Shown piece after piece: positions 39,242-47,996 of a DNA stretch of 64,000 bases. The DNA is taken from positions 1 through 64,000 of the forward strand of contig NZ_JARVWS010000002.1 of NCBI RefSeq assembly GCF_029846275.1, written 5' to 3'. The stretch's first letter is position 1. Each line of letters opens with the position of its first letter. Source of the DNA: Nocardioides sp. CER19 (GTDB taxonomy: Bacteria > Actinomycetota > Actinomycetes > Propionibacteriales > Nocardioidaceae). Below the pieces are notes generated by a model, which was not told the DNA's origin, did no database searches, and saw only the letters and a list, made by a program, of their open reading frames with translations. Made by a program: the position numbers and the translations under genes.

Positions 39242-40285
39242 ATGCGCGCCGTCGTCTTCGAGCAGTTCCACACGTTCCCGTCCCTGACCGAGATCGACCG
39301 GCCGGTGCCGGGACCGGGGGAGGCACTGTTGCGGGTCGCCGGCGCCGGGGCCTGCCACTCCGACGTGGGGATCTACCGCGAGTTCGGCGCCGAGGGCGGT
39401 CCACAGATCCCACCGCCGTTCGTCCTGGGCCACGAGAACTCGGGCTGGATCGAGGAGCTCGGCCCCGGCGTCGTCGGGTTCGAGAAGGGCGAGGCGTTCC
39501 TCGCCTACGGGCCGATCGGGTGCGGGCACTGCAAGGCGTGCTCGCGCGGACAGGACACCTACTGCGAGAACGTCGCCAGCATGCCCTACCTCGCGGTCGG
39601 CATCGGACGCGACGGCGGAATGGCCGAGTACATGACCGTTCCTGTGCGCAACCTCGTGCCGCTCGGCGACGCGGACCCGGTCGACGCTGCACCCCTCGCC
39701 GACGCCGCGCTGACGCCGTACCACGCGATCAAGCTGGCGCTTCCCAGGCTGGCCGGCGGCGGCAGGTACGCGCTCGTGGTGGGCCTCGGCGGTCTCGGGC
39801 AGATCGCGGTGCAGATCCTCACGGCTCTGACCGGCGCGACCGTCATCGCCACGGACATGAAGCCGGACGCGATGGAGCGCGCGGCGGCGAACGGCGCGGT
39901 GACCGTGCCGGGCGGCCCCGACCAGGTCGCCCTGATCCGCGAGGTCACCGGCGGCCGGGGCGTGGACGCGGCGTTCGACTTCGTCGGCGCCGGCGGCACG
40001 ATCGACACCGCCCGCGGCGCGCTCGCCCAGCAGGGCCGGCTCACTGTCGTCGGCATCGCCAACGGGTCGACGGAGTGGTCCTTCTTCAACAACCCCTACG
40101 AAGCCGAGCTCACCAACACCTACTGGGGCACCGTCGAGGATCTGTACGACGTGGTCGCGATGTATCGAGCCGGGCAGATCAGGCCTGACGTGCAGCGGTT
40201 CCGGATGGACCAGGCCCTGGAGGCGTACGAGCTCCTCGAGTCCGGGAAGCTGAGCGGTCGTGCGGTGGTGACGCCGAACGGGTGA
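39242..40285 (+). CDS. Zinc-dependent alcohol dehydrogenase (MDR family)
   Basis: The 347-residue protein has the catalytic zinc region GACHSDVGIYREF and GHENSGWIEELG, the structural-zinc cysteines in CGHCKACSRGQDTYC, and the nucleotide-binding glycine motif VVGLGGLGQIAV near residue 180. It probably oxidises or reduces a small alcohol/aldehyde with NAD(P). AAAGGAAC precedes ATG 39242. It stands alone, convergent with mutY. The substrate is unknown. Confidence 0.88.
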   Translation: MRAVVFEQFHTFPSLTEIDRPVPGPGEALLRVAGAGACHSDVGIYREFGAEGGPQIPPPFVLGHENSGWIEELGPGVVGFEKGEAFLAYGPIGCGHCKACSRGQDTYCENVASMPYLAVGIGRDGGMAEYMTVPVRNLVPLGDADPVDAAPLADAALTPYHAIKLALPRLAGGGRYALVVGLGGLGQIAVQILTALTGATVIATDMKPDAMERAAANGAVTVPGGPDQVALIREVTGGRGVDAAFDFVGAGGTIDTARGALAQQGRLTVVGIANGSTEWSFFNNPYEAELTNTYWGTVEDLYDVVAMYRAGQIRPDVQRFRMDQALEAYELLESGKLSGRAVVTPNG

Positions 40286-40310
40286 TGGTGGACGGGTGAC
40301 AGGGGACCCG

Positions 40311-41177
40311 TCACCCGGGCAGTGCGAAGGCGTCCGGGCCGACCTGGACGGCGAGGCCATCCGTGACCAGCCCGGCCAAGGCGCGGTCGCGCTGCTGGGG
40401 CTTGTCCCAGACCGCCTCGAGTGCCGACCGGTGGACGGGGCCGTCGGCGTCCCGGAGGACGGCGAGGAGCCGACCACGGCACTGGCGGTCGGTACCGGCC
40501 CACGTCTGCACCTTCCGCTCCGGCCCCGCGTACGCCGGCCGGCCGGCCTGCTGCCAGGCGCAGAGCCGTGCGACCGGACAGCTGTCGCAGCGCGGCGCCG
40601 CCGCCGTGCAGACCAGGGCCCCGAGCTCCATGACGGCGACCGACCAGACCGGTGCCGAGTCGTCGTGGGGGAGCACCGACTCGGCGAGCGCCCGCTCCGC
40701 CTTGGTGACGCCCGGCGCCGGGAACTCGTGACCCGCCAGCAGCCGCGCGAAGACCCGCCGCACGTTGGTGTCGAGGACGACGTGGCGCCGACCGAAGCCA
40801 AAGGATGCCACGGCCGACGCGGTGTAGTCGCCCACACCGGGCAGCGCCAGCAGCTCGTCGTAGGCGTCGGGGACGCGACCATCGTGCCGGTCCACGATGG
40901 CGGTCGCAGCGGCATGCAACCGCAGCGCGCGTCGCGGGTAACCGAGCCGGCCCCAGGCGCGGACCGCCTCGCCGCTCGGCTCCGCGGCAAGTGCCGCCGG
41001 CGTTGGCCAGCGGCCCAGCCACGTCTCCCAGACCGGGAGGACCCGGACGACGGGCGTCTGCTGCAGCATGAACTCGCTGACCATCACGCCCCACGGGGTC
41101 GCCTCGGGGCGGCGCCACGGCAGGTCGCGCTGGTGGGCGTCGTACCAGCCCAGGATCGTGTCGTGCAGGTCAGTCAT
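40311..41177 (-). CDS. mutY: A/G-specific adenine DNA glycosylase
   Basis: The 288-residue enzyme removes adenine paired with 8-oxoguanine. The catalytic glutamate lies in SEFMLQQT, the helix-hairpin-helix in LPGVGDYTASAVASF, the catalytic aspartate in VVLDTNVRRV, and the [4Fe-4S] cysteines follow C-x6-C-x2-C-x5-C near the end. The long MutT-like C-terminal domain of E. coli MutY is absent, as in several actinobacteria; about 60 residues remain after the cluster. Confidence 0.93.
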   Translation of the reverse strand: MTDLHDTILGWYDAHQRDLPWRRPEATPWGVMVSEFMLQQTPVVRVLPVWETWLGRWPTPAALAAEPSGEAVRAWGRLGYPRRALRLHAAATAIVDRHDGRVPDAYDELLALPGVGDYTASAVASFGFGRRHVVLDTNVRRVFARLLAGHEFPAPGVTKAERALAESVLPHDDSAPVWSVAVMELGALVCTAAAPRCDSCPVARLCAWQQAGRPAYAGPERKVQTWAGTDRQCRGRLLAVLRDADGPVHRSALEAVWDKPQQRDRALAGLVTDGLAVQVGPDAFALPG

Positions 41178-41259
41178 CGCGGGCCCGATTCTGCCCCGCT
41201 CACGGGCGTGTCGGAGTGGCGCCCCGGCTGGAAGGCAGGTCGCCCTTAACCTGTGGCGC

Positions 41260-42096
41260 ATGACGTCGCTGACCCGTGGTCCCCTCGCGCCTGGGGTGTA
41301 CTGGCGGCGACGGCTCGCGGTGCTCGGCATCCTGCTCCTGCTCGTCATCGGCGTCTCCCGGATGTTCGGGGGCGGCGGCGAGGACCCGCAGGCGGCGAAC
41401 GTCTCGGCGCCGACGACGCCGACGACCTCGGTGACCCCGTCAGCCACGACCAGCTCGACGGCGTCGACGTCCGCCGGCACTCAGGCGGCCACGCCCGGGA
41501 CCACGCAGGCGCCGACGCAGCCGGTCACGCCGACGCCGACCGCGACCGCGCTGCCCGCGCCGACCGGCCGGTGCTCGGACGACGACATCGTCGTCGCCCC
41601 GTCGGTGACCGACGCGCAGGCCACCAAGACGGTCGTCCTGCGCCTCACGCTGCGCACGATCGTCACCACGGCGTGCACGTGGCGGTCGAGCTCGACGTCA
41701 CTGCAGCTCAAGATCACCTCCGGGTCCGACGAGATCTGGTCCACGGTCGAGTGCCCGCACGCGATCCCGTCGCAGGACGTCGTCGTACGCCGCGACAGCG
41801 ATGCCGTCGTCAACGTGGCGTGGAACTCCCGGCGCTCCGACGAGAGCTGCTCGAGCCACACGAAGTGGGCGATGCCCGGCTACTACCACCTGTCGGTCGC
41901 CGCCCTGGGCGGTGAGCCTCAGGACCTGCAGTTCGCGCTCAGGAAGCCGCGGCCGACCCCGACGGCCACGCCCACCGCCACGGCCACGCCCACGGCGACC
42001 GCCACCGCCACGCCGACCGCGCCCGCCGGTGCCCGCCAGGAGCCGCAGAGCGACCCGCAGAAGAAGGCGAAGAAGAAGCGCCGCCTCGTCGACTGA
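41260..42096 (+). CDS. Membrane-anchored protein with Ser/Thr/Pro linkers, unknown
   Basis: The 278-residue protein has one membrane segment (about 20-36), a threonine/serine/proline linker (about 50-100), a globular beta-rich domain with conserved-looking cysteines (GRCSDDDIVV, TACTWRSSS, ECPHAIP, ESCSSHTKW), and a second low-complexity tail of TPTAT repeats ending in lysines. It is probably surface-exposed. TAACCT lies 7 bases before ATG 41260, so the mRNA is likely leaderless. No family is recognised. Confidence 0.7.
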   Translation: MTSLTRGPLAPGVYWRRRLAVLGILLLLVIGVSRMFGGGGEDPQAANVSAPTTPTTSVTPSATTSSTASTSAGTQAATPGTTQAPTQPVTPTPTATALPAPTGRCSDDDIVVAPSVTDAQATKTVVLRLTLRTIVTTACTWRSSSTSLQLKITSGSDEIWSTVECPHAIPSQDVVVRRDSDAVVNVAWNSRRSDESCSSHTKWAMPGYYHLSVAALGGEPQDLQFALRKPRPTPTATPTATATPTATATATPTAPAGARQEPQSDPQKKAKKKRRLVD

Positions 42097-42117
42097 CCCG
42101 CCGGGGCGGACGGGGCC

Positions 42118-43200
42118 TCAGACGTAGCGCTCGAGGATGGTCGACTCGGCCAGCCGGGAGAGACCCTCACGGACCGACCGGGCCCGCAGCTCGCCGACCC
42201 CGTCGACGGCCTGCAGGTCGTCGACGCCGGCGGAGAGCAGCTTCTGCAGGGTGCCGAAGTGGTCGACCAGCCGGTCGACGACGCTGACGGGCAGTCGCGG
42301 CACCTTCGCCAGCAGCCGGTAGCCACGCGGCGTGACGGCACCGTCGAGGTGCTCGCTGTTACCGAGCCCGAGGACGCGGGCCGTCGCGGCAGGATCGACC
42401 AGCTCGGTCGCCGAGAGCGCCTCGAGCTGCGCGAGCAGCTCCTCGGGGCTCTTGGAGCGCCGGCCGCGGGGCAGGTAGTCGCGGATGACGAGCTCGCGCT
42501 CCGCGTCGACGCCGGTCACGAGCTCCTCGAGCTGCAGGGCGAGCAGGCGGCCGTCCGTGCCGAGCTCGACGATGTAGTCCTCGATCTCGCGCGCGATGCG
42601 GGTGACCATCTCGAGCCGCTGGGCCACGACGGCCACGTCGCGCACGGTGACGAGGTCCTCGATCTCGAGGGCCGAGAGCGTCGAGGCGACCTCGTCGAGA
42701 CGCATCTTGTAGCGCTCCAGGGTCGCGAGGGCCTGGTTGGCGCGGGAGAGGATCTGGCCGGAGTCCTCCAGGACGTGGCGCGTCTCGCCGACGTAGGCGG
42801 CGATGATCTGCATCGACTGCGACACCGAGATGACCGGGAAGCCGGTCTGGCGCGCGACGCGGTCGGCGGTCCGGTGGCGCGTACCGGTCTCCTCCGACGG
42901 CAGCGTGTGGTCAGGCATCAGGTGCACGGCGGCCTTGATGATCCGGCTGATGTTGCTGTCGATGATGATGGCGCCGTCCATCTTCGCCAGCTCGCGCAGG
43001 CCGGTCGACGTGAACGGCACGTCGAGCTGGAAGCCACCGGTGGAGATGGAGTCGACCGTCCGGTCGAACCCCAGCACGATGAGCGCACCGGTGCGTCCGC
43101 GCAGGATCCGCTCCAGGCCGTCGCGCAGGGACGTGCCGGGTGCGATCTGGGCGAGGGTCTCGCGAAGCTTGAGGGTGTCCTCAGGGCGATCAGGACCCAC
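42118..43200 (-). CDS. disA: DNA integrity scanning protein, diadenylate cyclase
   Basis: The 360-residue protein makes the second messenger c-di-AMP and scans DNA. The DAC domain shows DGAIIID and TRHRTADR, the catalytic DGA and RHR motifs. A linker helix region and a C-terminal helix-hairpin-helix domain (LLSAGVDDLQAVDGVGELRAR) complete the usual octameric protein. The GTG start at 43200 has GAGGAGGGGG upstream. It follows radA by 53 bases in the same direction, a known arrangement. Confidence 0.96.
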   Translation of the reverse strand: MGPDRPEDTLKLRETLAQIAPGTSLRDGLERILRGRTGALIVLGFDRTVDSISTGGFQLDVPFTSTGLRELAKMDGAIIIDSNISRIIKAAVHLMPDHTLPSEETGTRHRTADRVARQTGFPVISVSQSMQIIAAYVGETRHVLEDSGQILSRANQALATLERYKMRLDEVASTLSALEIEDLVTVRDVAVVAQRLEMVTRIAREIEDYIVELGTDGRLLALQLEELVTGVDAERELVIRDYLPRGRRSKSPEELLAQLEALSATELVDPAATARVLGLGNSEHLDGAVTPRGYRLLAKVPRLPVSVVDRLVDHFGTLQKLLSAGVDDLQAVDGVGELRARSVREGLSRLAESTILERYV

Positions 43201-43253
43201 GCGTCCCCCTCCTCTCGTACGACGGCCCGCTGAGTCTATCGGTCACGCGCTAC

Positions 43254-44681
43254 TCAGAAATCGGGATCGTCTCGCAGCGGGGACTCGCGCACCCGCGGGC
43301 CGAGCCGCAGGAACTCCAGCGCCGACCGCACGTCGCGCAGCTCGAAGACCCGCATCCCGTCGACCCGACGCTCCCGCGGCACGGTGGCGCGCTCGCCGGG
43401 CTCGGCCGGGACGACGGCCACGGAGAACCCGAGCCGGGCCGCCTCGGCCAGCCGCTGGGGCAGGTCGCGCACCCGCCGCAGCTCGCCGGCCAGGCCGATC
43501 TCGCCCATCGCGACGACGCCCGGGGGCGCCGGGGTGCCGCTGTCGGCCGAGGCCAGCGCGACCGCGACCGCGAGGTCGCTCGCCGGCTCCGAGAGCCTGG
43601 CGCCGCCGACGGTCGAGGCGAAGATGTCGCGAGCGGCCAACGCGTAGCCGCAGTGTCGCTGCAGCACCGCGAGGACCATCGCCACCCTCGACCCGTCGAG
43701 ACCCGACGTGGTCCGTCGGGGCTTGTCGAGTGCGGACTGGGTCACCAGCGCCTGCACCTCGGCCAGCAGCGGCCGCCGCCCCTCCATCGTCACCGCGACG
43801 CAGGTGCCGGCGACGGGCTGGTGGTGCCGCTCGACGAACAGGCCGGTCGGATCGGTCACCGCGGTGATGCCGTCGGACGACAGGTCGAAGCAGCCCACCT
43901 CGTCGACGGGGCCGAAGCGGTTCTTCATCGCCCTCACCATGCGGAAGCGCGAGTTGCGGTCGCCCTCGAAGTGGAGCACGACGTCGACGAGGTGCTCGAG
44001 GACGCGCGGGCCCGCGATCGTGCCGTCCTTGGTGACGTGGCCGACCAGCACCGTGGTGATGTTGTGGGTCTTGGCCGTGCGGACCAGCGCGGCCGCGACC
44101 TCCTTGACCTGGGACACGCCGCCCGGGACGCCGTCGACGCCCGAGGCGCCGATCGTCTGGACCGAGTCGACGACCAGGAGGGCCGGCTTGGCCTCCTCGA
44201 TGTGGGTCAGCACGGCGCCGAGGTCGGTCTCGGCGGCCAGGTAGAGCTCGGGCTGCACCGCCCCGGTCCGGTCGGCCCGGAGGCGCACCTGCGAGGCCGA
44301 CTCCTCGCCCGAGACGTAGAGCGCGCGGCGCTGGTAGCGCGCCGTCTGCGCCGCGACCTCGAGCAGCAGCGTCGACTTGCCGACGCCGGGCTCGCCGGCG
44401 AGCAGGATCACCGCGCCCGGGACGAGGCCGCCGCCGAGCACGCGGTCGAGCTCGGGCACACCGGAGGAGCGGTAGGCCGACTGCTCGACCGACACCTCGC
44501 CGATCGGGACCGCCTTGGCGGTGACCGGCGCGGCCGGCGTACGGCCCACCGGTGCAGCGGCGACCTCGGCCACCGATCCCCAGGCCTGACACTCGCCGCA
44601 CCTGCCGACCCACTTGACCGTCTCCCAGCCGCACTCCGAGCAGCGGAAGACCGGACGCGGCTTGGGGGCGGCTTTCGACAT
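43254..44681 (-). CDS. radA: DNA repair protein RadA/Sms
   Basis: The 475-residue protein has an N-terminal zinc finger (CSECGWETVKWVGRCGEC), a RecA-like ATPase with Walker A GEPGVGKST, the KNRFG motif, and a C-terminal Lon-like domain. It helps branch migration in recombination. ATG 44681 is preceded by TAGCGT at 7 bases on its strand, so the transcript is probably leaderless. disA follows. Confidence 0.95.
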   Translation of the reverse strand: MSKAAPKPRPVFRCSECGWETVKWVGRCGECQAWGSVAEVAAAPVGRTPAAPVTAKAVPIGEVSVEQSAYRSSGVPELDRVLGGGLVPGAVILLAGEPGVGKSTLLLEVAAQTARYQRRALYVSGEESASQVRLRADRTGAVQPELYLAAETDLGAVLTHIEEAKPALLVVDSVQTIGASGVDGVPGGVSQVKEVAAALVRTAKTHNITTVLVGHVTKDGTIAGPRVLEHLVDVVLHFEGDRNSRFRMVRAMKNRFGPVDEVGCFDLSSDGITAVTDPTGLFVERHHQPVAGTCVAVTMEGRRPLLAEVQALVTQSALDKPRRTTSGLDGSRVAMVLAVLQRHCGYALAARDIFASTVGGARLSEPASDLAVAVALASADSGTPAPPGVVAMGEIGLAGELRRVRDLPQRLAEAARLGFSVAVVPAEPGERATVPRERRVDGMRVFELRDVRSALEFLRLGPRVRESPLRDDPDF

Positions 44682-44764
44682 GACCCCGACGCTAGGTCAG
44701 GGCACCGACAACGAGGCGGCGACGCGGCGGGCGGGGGGCCGGTGATTCCTCGTATGCTGTCCAG

Positions 44765-45841
44765 GTGTTGGAACGATCAAGGCTGGACGCCTCACGGCGG
44801 GCGCGTTTCGCCGTCTCGGCACCGACGCTGGCCGACGTCGCCGAGCTCGCCGGAGTCTCCCGTCAGACCGTCTCCAACGCGGTCAACAACCCCGACCTGC
44901 TCCGCGCCGACACCCTCGCCCGCGTGCAGCAGGCGATCGACCAGCTCGGCTACAAGCCCAACCGCGCAGCCCGCAACCTGCGCACCCGCTCCTCACACCT
45001 GATCGGGCTGCGGATCTCGCCGGTCCAGGAGGGTACGGCGAGCGCCGTGATGGACCGCTTCGTCCACTCGCTCGTCGAGACCAGTGGCGAGGCCGGCTAC
45101 CACGTGCTGCTCTTCACCAGCGACGCCCAGGTCACCGGCGACCCGCTGGCCGGCTACGACGAGCTGCTCCGCTCGACGGCGGTCGACGCCTTCATCGTGA
45201 CCGACACCTACCTCGGCGAGGGCCAGGCGTCGTGGCTGCGCGAGCGGCGCGCGCCGTTCGTGGCCTTCGGCCGCCCGTGGGACGACGCGAACGCGCGGCA
45301 TCCCTGGGTGGACATCGACTGCGCCGCCGGCGCCGAGCTGGCGACGCGCCACCTCATCGACAAGGGCCACACCCGCATCGCCTGGATCGGCTGGAAGAAG
45401 GACTCGGTGCTCGGCGAGGAACGCCGCTCCGGCTGGCTCAGCGCCATGCACGGGGCCGGGCTCCCCACCACGGGGCTGGCGTCCCGCGTCGAGGACGCCG
45501 TCGGCTCCGGGCGCAGCGCCGCCCAGGTCATGCTGGACGAGGCGACGCCGACCGCGTTCGTGTGCGCCTCCGACACGCTGGCGATCGGCGTCATGCACGC
45601 CTTGGCCGAGCGCGGCCTCCAGGCTGGCGACGACATCGCCGTGGTCGGGTTCGACGACAGCCAGGTCGCACAGACCGTCTGGCCGGGCCTGACCAGCGTC
45701 CGGCAGCCGCTCGAGCAGGCCGCCATCGAGGTGGTCAAGGCGCTGGAGGGGCTGCTCTCGACCCCGCCCCAGGTCGGCCCGAGCGTCATGCTCACGCCGA
45801 CGCTGGAGATCCGCGGGACCAGCGGCCCCGACCGGAGCTGA
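44765..45841 (+). CDS. LacI-family transcriptional regulator
   Basis: The 358-residue repressor has an N-terminal helix-turn-helix (TLADVAELAGVSRQTVSNAV) with hinge helix, and a periplasmic-binding-protein-like sensor domain ending in EIRGTSGPDRS. The GTG start has TATGCT 6 bases upstream, a leaderless promoter. No sugar transporter or catabolic gene is adjacent, so the effector and regulon are unknown; the flavoprotein gene downstream is 67 bases away. Confidence 0.9.
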   Translation: MLERSRLDASRRARFAVSAPTLADVAELAGVSRQTVSNAVNNPDLLRADTLARVQQAIDQLGYKPNRAARNLRTRSSHLIGLRISPVQEGTASAVMDRFVHSLVETSGEAGYHVLLFTSDAQVTGDPLAGYDELLRSTAVDAFIVTDTYLGEGQASWLRERRAPFVAFGRPWDDANARHPWVDIDCAAGAELATRHLIDKGHTRIAWIGWKKDSVLGEERRSGWLSAMHGAGLPTTGLASRVEDAVGSGRSAAQVMLDEATPTAFVCASDTLAIGVMHALAERGLQAGDDIAVVGFDDSQVAQTVWPGLTSVRQPLEQAAIEVVKALEGLLSTPPQVGPSVMLTPTLEIRGTSGPDRS

Positions 45842-45908
45842 TCTCCGGCAGCGCCCTCTGACCCGGCGGAGTCTGTTCGCGGACCCGCGAACCGGGTATC
45901 CATGGGGC

Positions 45909-47093
45909 ATGGAGACCCGGGAGACCCCTGAGAGCGTCGTCGTCATCGGAGCAGGACTGGCGGCCGCGCACGCGGCCGAGACCCTTCGCGAGAGCGGCTT
46001 CGACGGCGGCATCACGATCGTCGGCCGCGAACCGCACCCGCCGTACGAGCGACCGCCGCTGACCAAGGGCTTCCTCACCGGCGCCGATCCCATCGAGTCG
46101 GCCTTCCCGCACGACAGCGACTGGTACGACGCCCAGAAGATCCGGCTGCTGGGCGACACCCATGCGGTCGCCATCGACCGGGACGCGCGCACCGTCGCAC
46201 TCGACACGGGCGAGACCCTGGCCTACGACCACCTGCTGCTCGCCACCGGCGCGAGCCCCCGGGTCCCCGACCTGCCGGGCGCCGACACCGCGTTCTACGT
46301 CAGGACCATCGCCGACTCCGAGCGGCTCAAGGAGGCGTTCCAGGCCGGCGGCCGCGTCGCGATCGTCGGCGGCGGCTGGATCGGGCTCGAGGTCGCCGCC
46401 GCGGCGCGCGGCTACGGGCGCGACGTCACCGTCCTCGAGCAGTTCGACCTGCCGCTCGGGCACATCCTGGGGCCCGACGTCGCCGCCTACCTCCGTGACC
46501 TGCACGTCCGCAACGGCGTCGACCTGCGGACCGGCGTGAGCGTCTCGGCGATCACCGCCGACGGCGTGGAGACGTCGGCCGGCAGGGTGCCGGCCGACAT
46601 CGTGGTCGTGGCCGTCGGCGTCGCTCCCGACACCGCGCTCGCGACCGCCGCCGGGCTCGAGGTCGACAACGGCATCGTCGTCGACGAGCACCTGCGCACG
46701 TCCGACCCGAACATCTACGCCGCCGGCGACGTCGCCAACGCCCTCAACCCCACGCTCGGCAAGCGGCTGCGGGTCGAGCACTGGGACAACGCGATCCGCC
46801 AGGGCAAGCTGGCCGGGCGGGTGATCGCCGGCGAGGACGCGACCTACAACTGGCAGCCCTACTTCTTCACCGACCAGTTCGAGTTCTCCATGGAGTACGT
46901 CGGCCACTCCTCGCCCGGCGACCAGGTCGTGGTGAAGGGCGCGCCGGAGGACGACGAGTTCGTCGCCTACTGGCTGGCGGACGGGCGGCGCGTCACCGCG
47001 GCGATGAACGTCAACATCTGGGACGTCAACGACCGGCTCCGCGAGATCGTCGGGAACGACGTGGACCCGGCCCGGCTCACCGATATGCGCTGA
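45909..47093 (+). CDS. Ferredoxin/rubredoxin reductase-type FAD oxidoreductase
   Basis: The 394-residue flavoprotein has FAD motif VVIGAGLAAAHAAETL near the start, NAD motif AIVGGGWIGLEVAAAA near residue 150, and GDVANALNP near 275, followed by a reductase C-terminal domain. It resembles reductases that serve ferredoxins of P450s and dioxygenases. No ferredoxin or oxygenase lies nearby. ATG 45909 follows a weak TATCCA at 6 bases. Its last 17 bases overlap the convergent MarR-like gene. Confidence 0.88.
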   Translation: METRETPESVVVIGAGLAAAHAAETLRESGFDGGITIVGREPHPPYERPPLTKGFLTGADPIESAFPHDSDWYDAQKIRLLGDTHAVAIDRDARTVALDTGETLAYDHLLLATGASPRVPDLPGADTAFYVRTIADSERLKEAFQAGGRVAIVGGGWIGLEVAAAARGYGRDVTVLEQFDLPLGHILGPDVAAYLRDLHVRNGVDLRTGVSVSAITADGVETSAGRVPADIVVVAVGVAPDTALATAAGLEVDNGIVVDEHLRTSDPNIYAAGDVANALNPTLGKRLRVEHWDNAIRQGKLAGRVIAGEDATYNWQPYFFTDQFEFSMEYVGHSSPGDQVVVKGAPEDDEFVAYWLADGRRVTAAMNVNIWDVNDRLREIVGNDVDPARLTDMR

Positions 47094-47478
47094 TCACCTC
47101 ACGACCGCGGTCGATGAGCGCGTTGAGGACGCGCTCGGTCGCCGCGACGTCGTCGGCGGGCAGTCCGTCCCAGATCGGGCCGGACGTCGTCTCGGTGCGC
47201 TGCCACACCACCGCCATCAAGGCGCGGCCGTCATCGGTCGCCGTGCCGTCGGCCACGAGCCCGCGGTCGGTGAGCGCGGCGACGAGTGCCTCCGCGTCGG
47301 GGAAGTGGGCGCGGTCGGCGACGAGCGTGGCCAGGTCGCCGCGCCTCTCGTTCTGGGCCGCGAGCCGCAGCGTCACCCACTCGGGCTCGGTGAGCCCGGT
47401 GCCGTCGAGGTTGCGTCGCAGGATGGCGCCGAGCGTCTTCTCGGTCTCGCCGATCAGCTGGGGTCCGAAGGTGGGCAT
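47077..47478 (-). CDS. MarR-like winged-helix protein
   Basis: The 133-residue protein has a MarR-like layout: helix, winged helix with VTLRLAAQNERRGDLATLV, and a dimerisation helix at the end (AATERVLNALIDRGREVI). The recognition helix is weaker than in typical MarR proteins, so it may be degenerate or respond differently. GAGGAG precedes ATG 47478. It is divergent from a second MarR gene, with shared operators between them. Its end overlaps the flavoprotein gene by 17 bases. Confidence 0.72.
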   Translation of the reverse strand: MPTFGPQLIGETEKTLGAILRRNLDGTGLTEPEWVTLRLAAQNERRGDLATLVADRAHFPDAEALVAALTDRGLVADGTATDDGRALMAVVWQRTETTSGPIWDGLPADDVAATERVLNALIDRGREVISAYR

Positions 47479-47491
47479 GTCGTCTCCTCAA

Positions 47492-47549
47492 ATCGTTGGG
47501 AGCCCCAACGATACACATGGTTGGGACCACCAACAAATATGTCTATGAT
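47492..47549. promoter_or_regulatory. Divergent MarR promoters with two matched operators
   Basis: Operator 1 core GTTGGGAGCCCCAAC (47495-47509) is extended by perfect flanks to ATCGTTGGG-N3-CCCAACGAT (47492-47512). Operator 2 is GTTGGGACCACCAAC (47520-47534); centres are 25 bp apart. Rightward promoter: TTGGGA (47521-47526), 17 bp, TATGAT (47544-47549). Leftward promoter: TTGTTG (complement of 47531-47536), 17 bp, TATCGT (complement of 47508-47513). Each operator overlaps a key promoter element of both directions, so both genes are probably repressed together. Confidence 0.8.
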
Positions 47550-47555
47550 CGACCC

Positions 47556-47990
47556 GTGCCGGTCTCGCGCGTCGTCCAGCAGCCCACGTGGCTCCTCAGC
47601 CGGGCGAACGCCCGCGCCCAAGGCCTCCTCTACACCGCGTTCGCGGAGGAAGGCCTGCGCCCCGTGCACTACCGCGCCCTCGCCGCGCTGGACGAGCACG
47701 GGGAGATGAGCCAGGCCGAGCTCGGCCGCCAGCTCGGCCTCGACCGCAAGGACGTGACGGTCGCGCTCGACCACCTCGCCGACTGGCGGCTGGTCCGGCG
47801 GCGTCCCGACCCCGCGGACGGCCGCCGCAACGTCGTCACGCTCACCACGAGCGGCCGGGAGCTCCTGCCGCGCCTCGACAGCCTGCTCGGCGACGTCCAG
47901 GAGCAGGTCCTCGGGCCGCTGAGCGCCGATCAGCGCGCGCTGCTGGTCAGCCTCCTGGCCCGGCTCGATGACACGTCGCCGTCCTCGTGA
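47556..47990 (+). CDS. MarR-family transcriptional regulator
   Basis: The 144-residue regulator has a clear winged helix: MSQAELGRQLGLDRKDVTVALDHLADWRLVRRRPDPADGRRN, read in part, with DxR wing, and a C-terminal dimer helix. The GTG start at 47556 follows TATGAT by 6 bases, so its mRNA is leaderless. The earlier in-frame ATG at 47496 lies inside the operator region and is rejected. It probably represses itself and the divergent MarR-like gene. Confidence 0.9.
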   Translation: MPVSRVVQQPTWLLSRANARAQGLLYTAFAEEGLRPVHYRALAALDEHGEMSQAELGRQLGLDRKDVTVALDHLADWRLVRRRPDPADGRRNVVTLTTSGRELLPRLDSLLGDVQEQVLGPLSADQRALLVSLLARLDDTSPSS

Positions 47991-47996
47991 GGTCCC

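Noticed and set aside
36545..40990. Very long minus-strand ORF (1481 codons) opposite clpC and the alcohol dehydrogenase
   Set aside because: It mirrors the codon structure of clpC, crosses two terminators and two real genes, and its translation is repetitive Arg/Leu/Val-rich sequence without any domain. It is a shadow caused by high G+C.
47496..47555. Longer MarR protein from ATG 47496
   Set aside because: The extra codons lie within the operators and promoter; TATGAT places the transcript start at GTG 47556.
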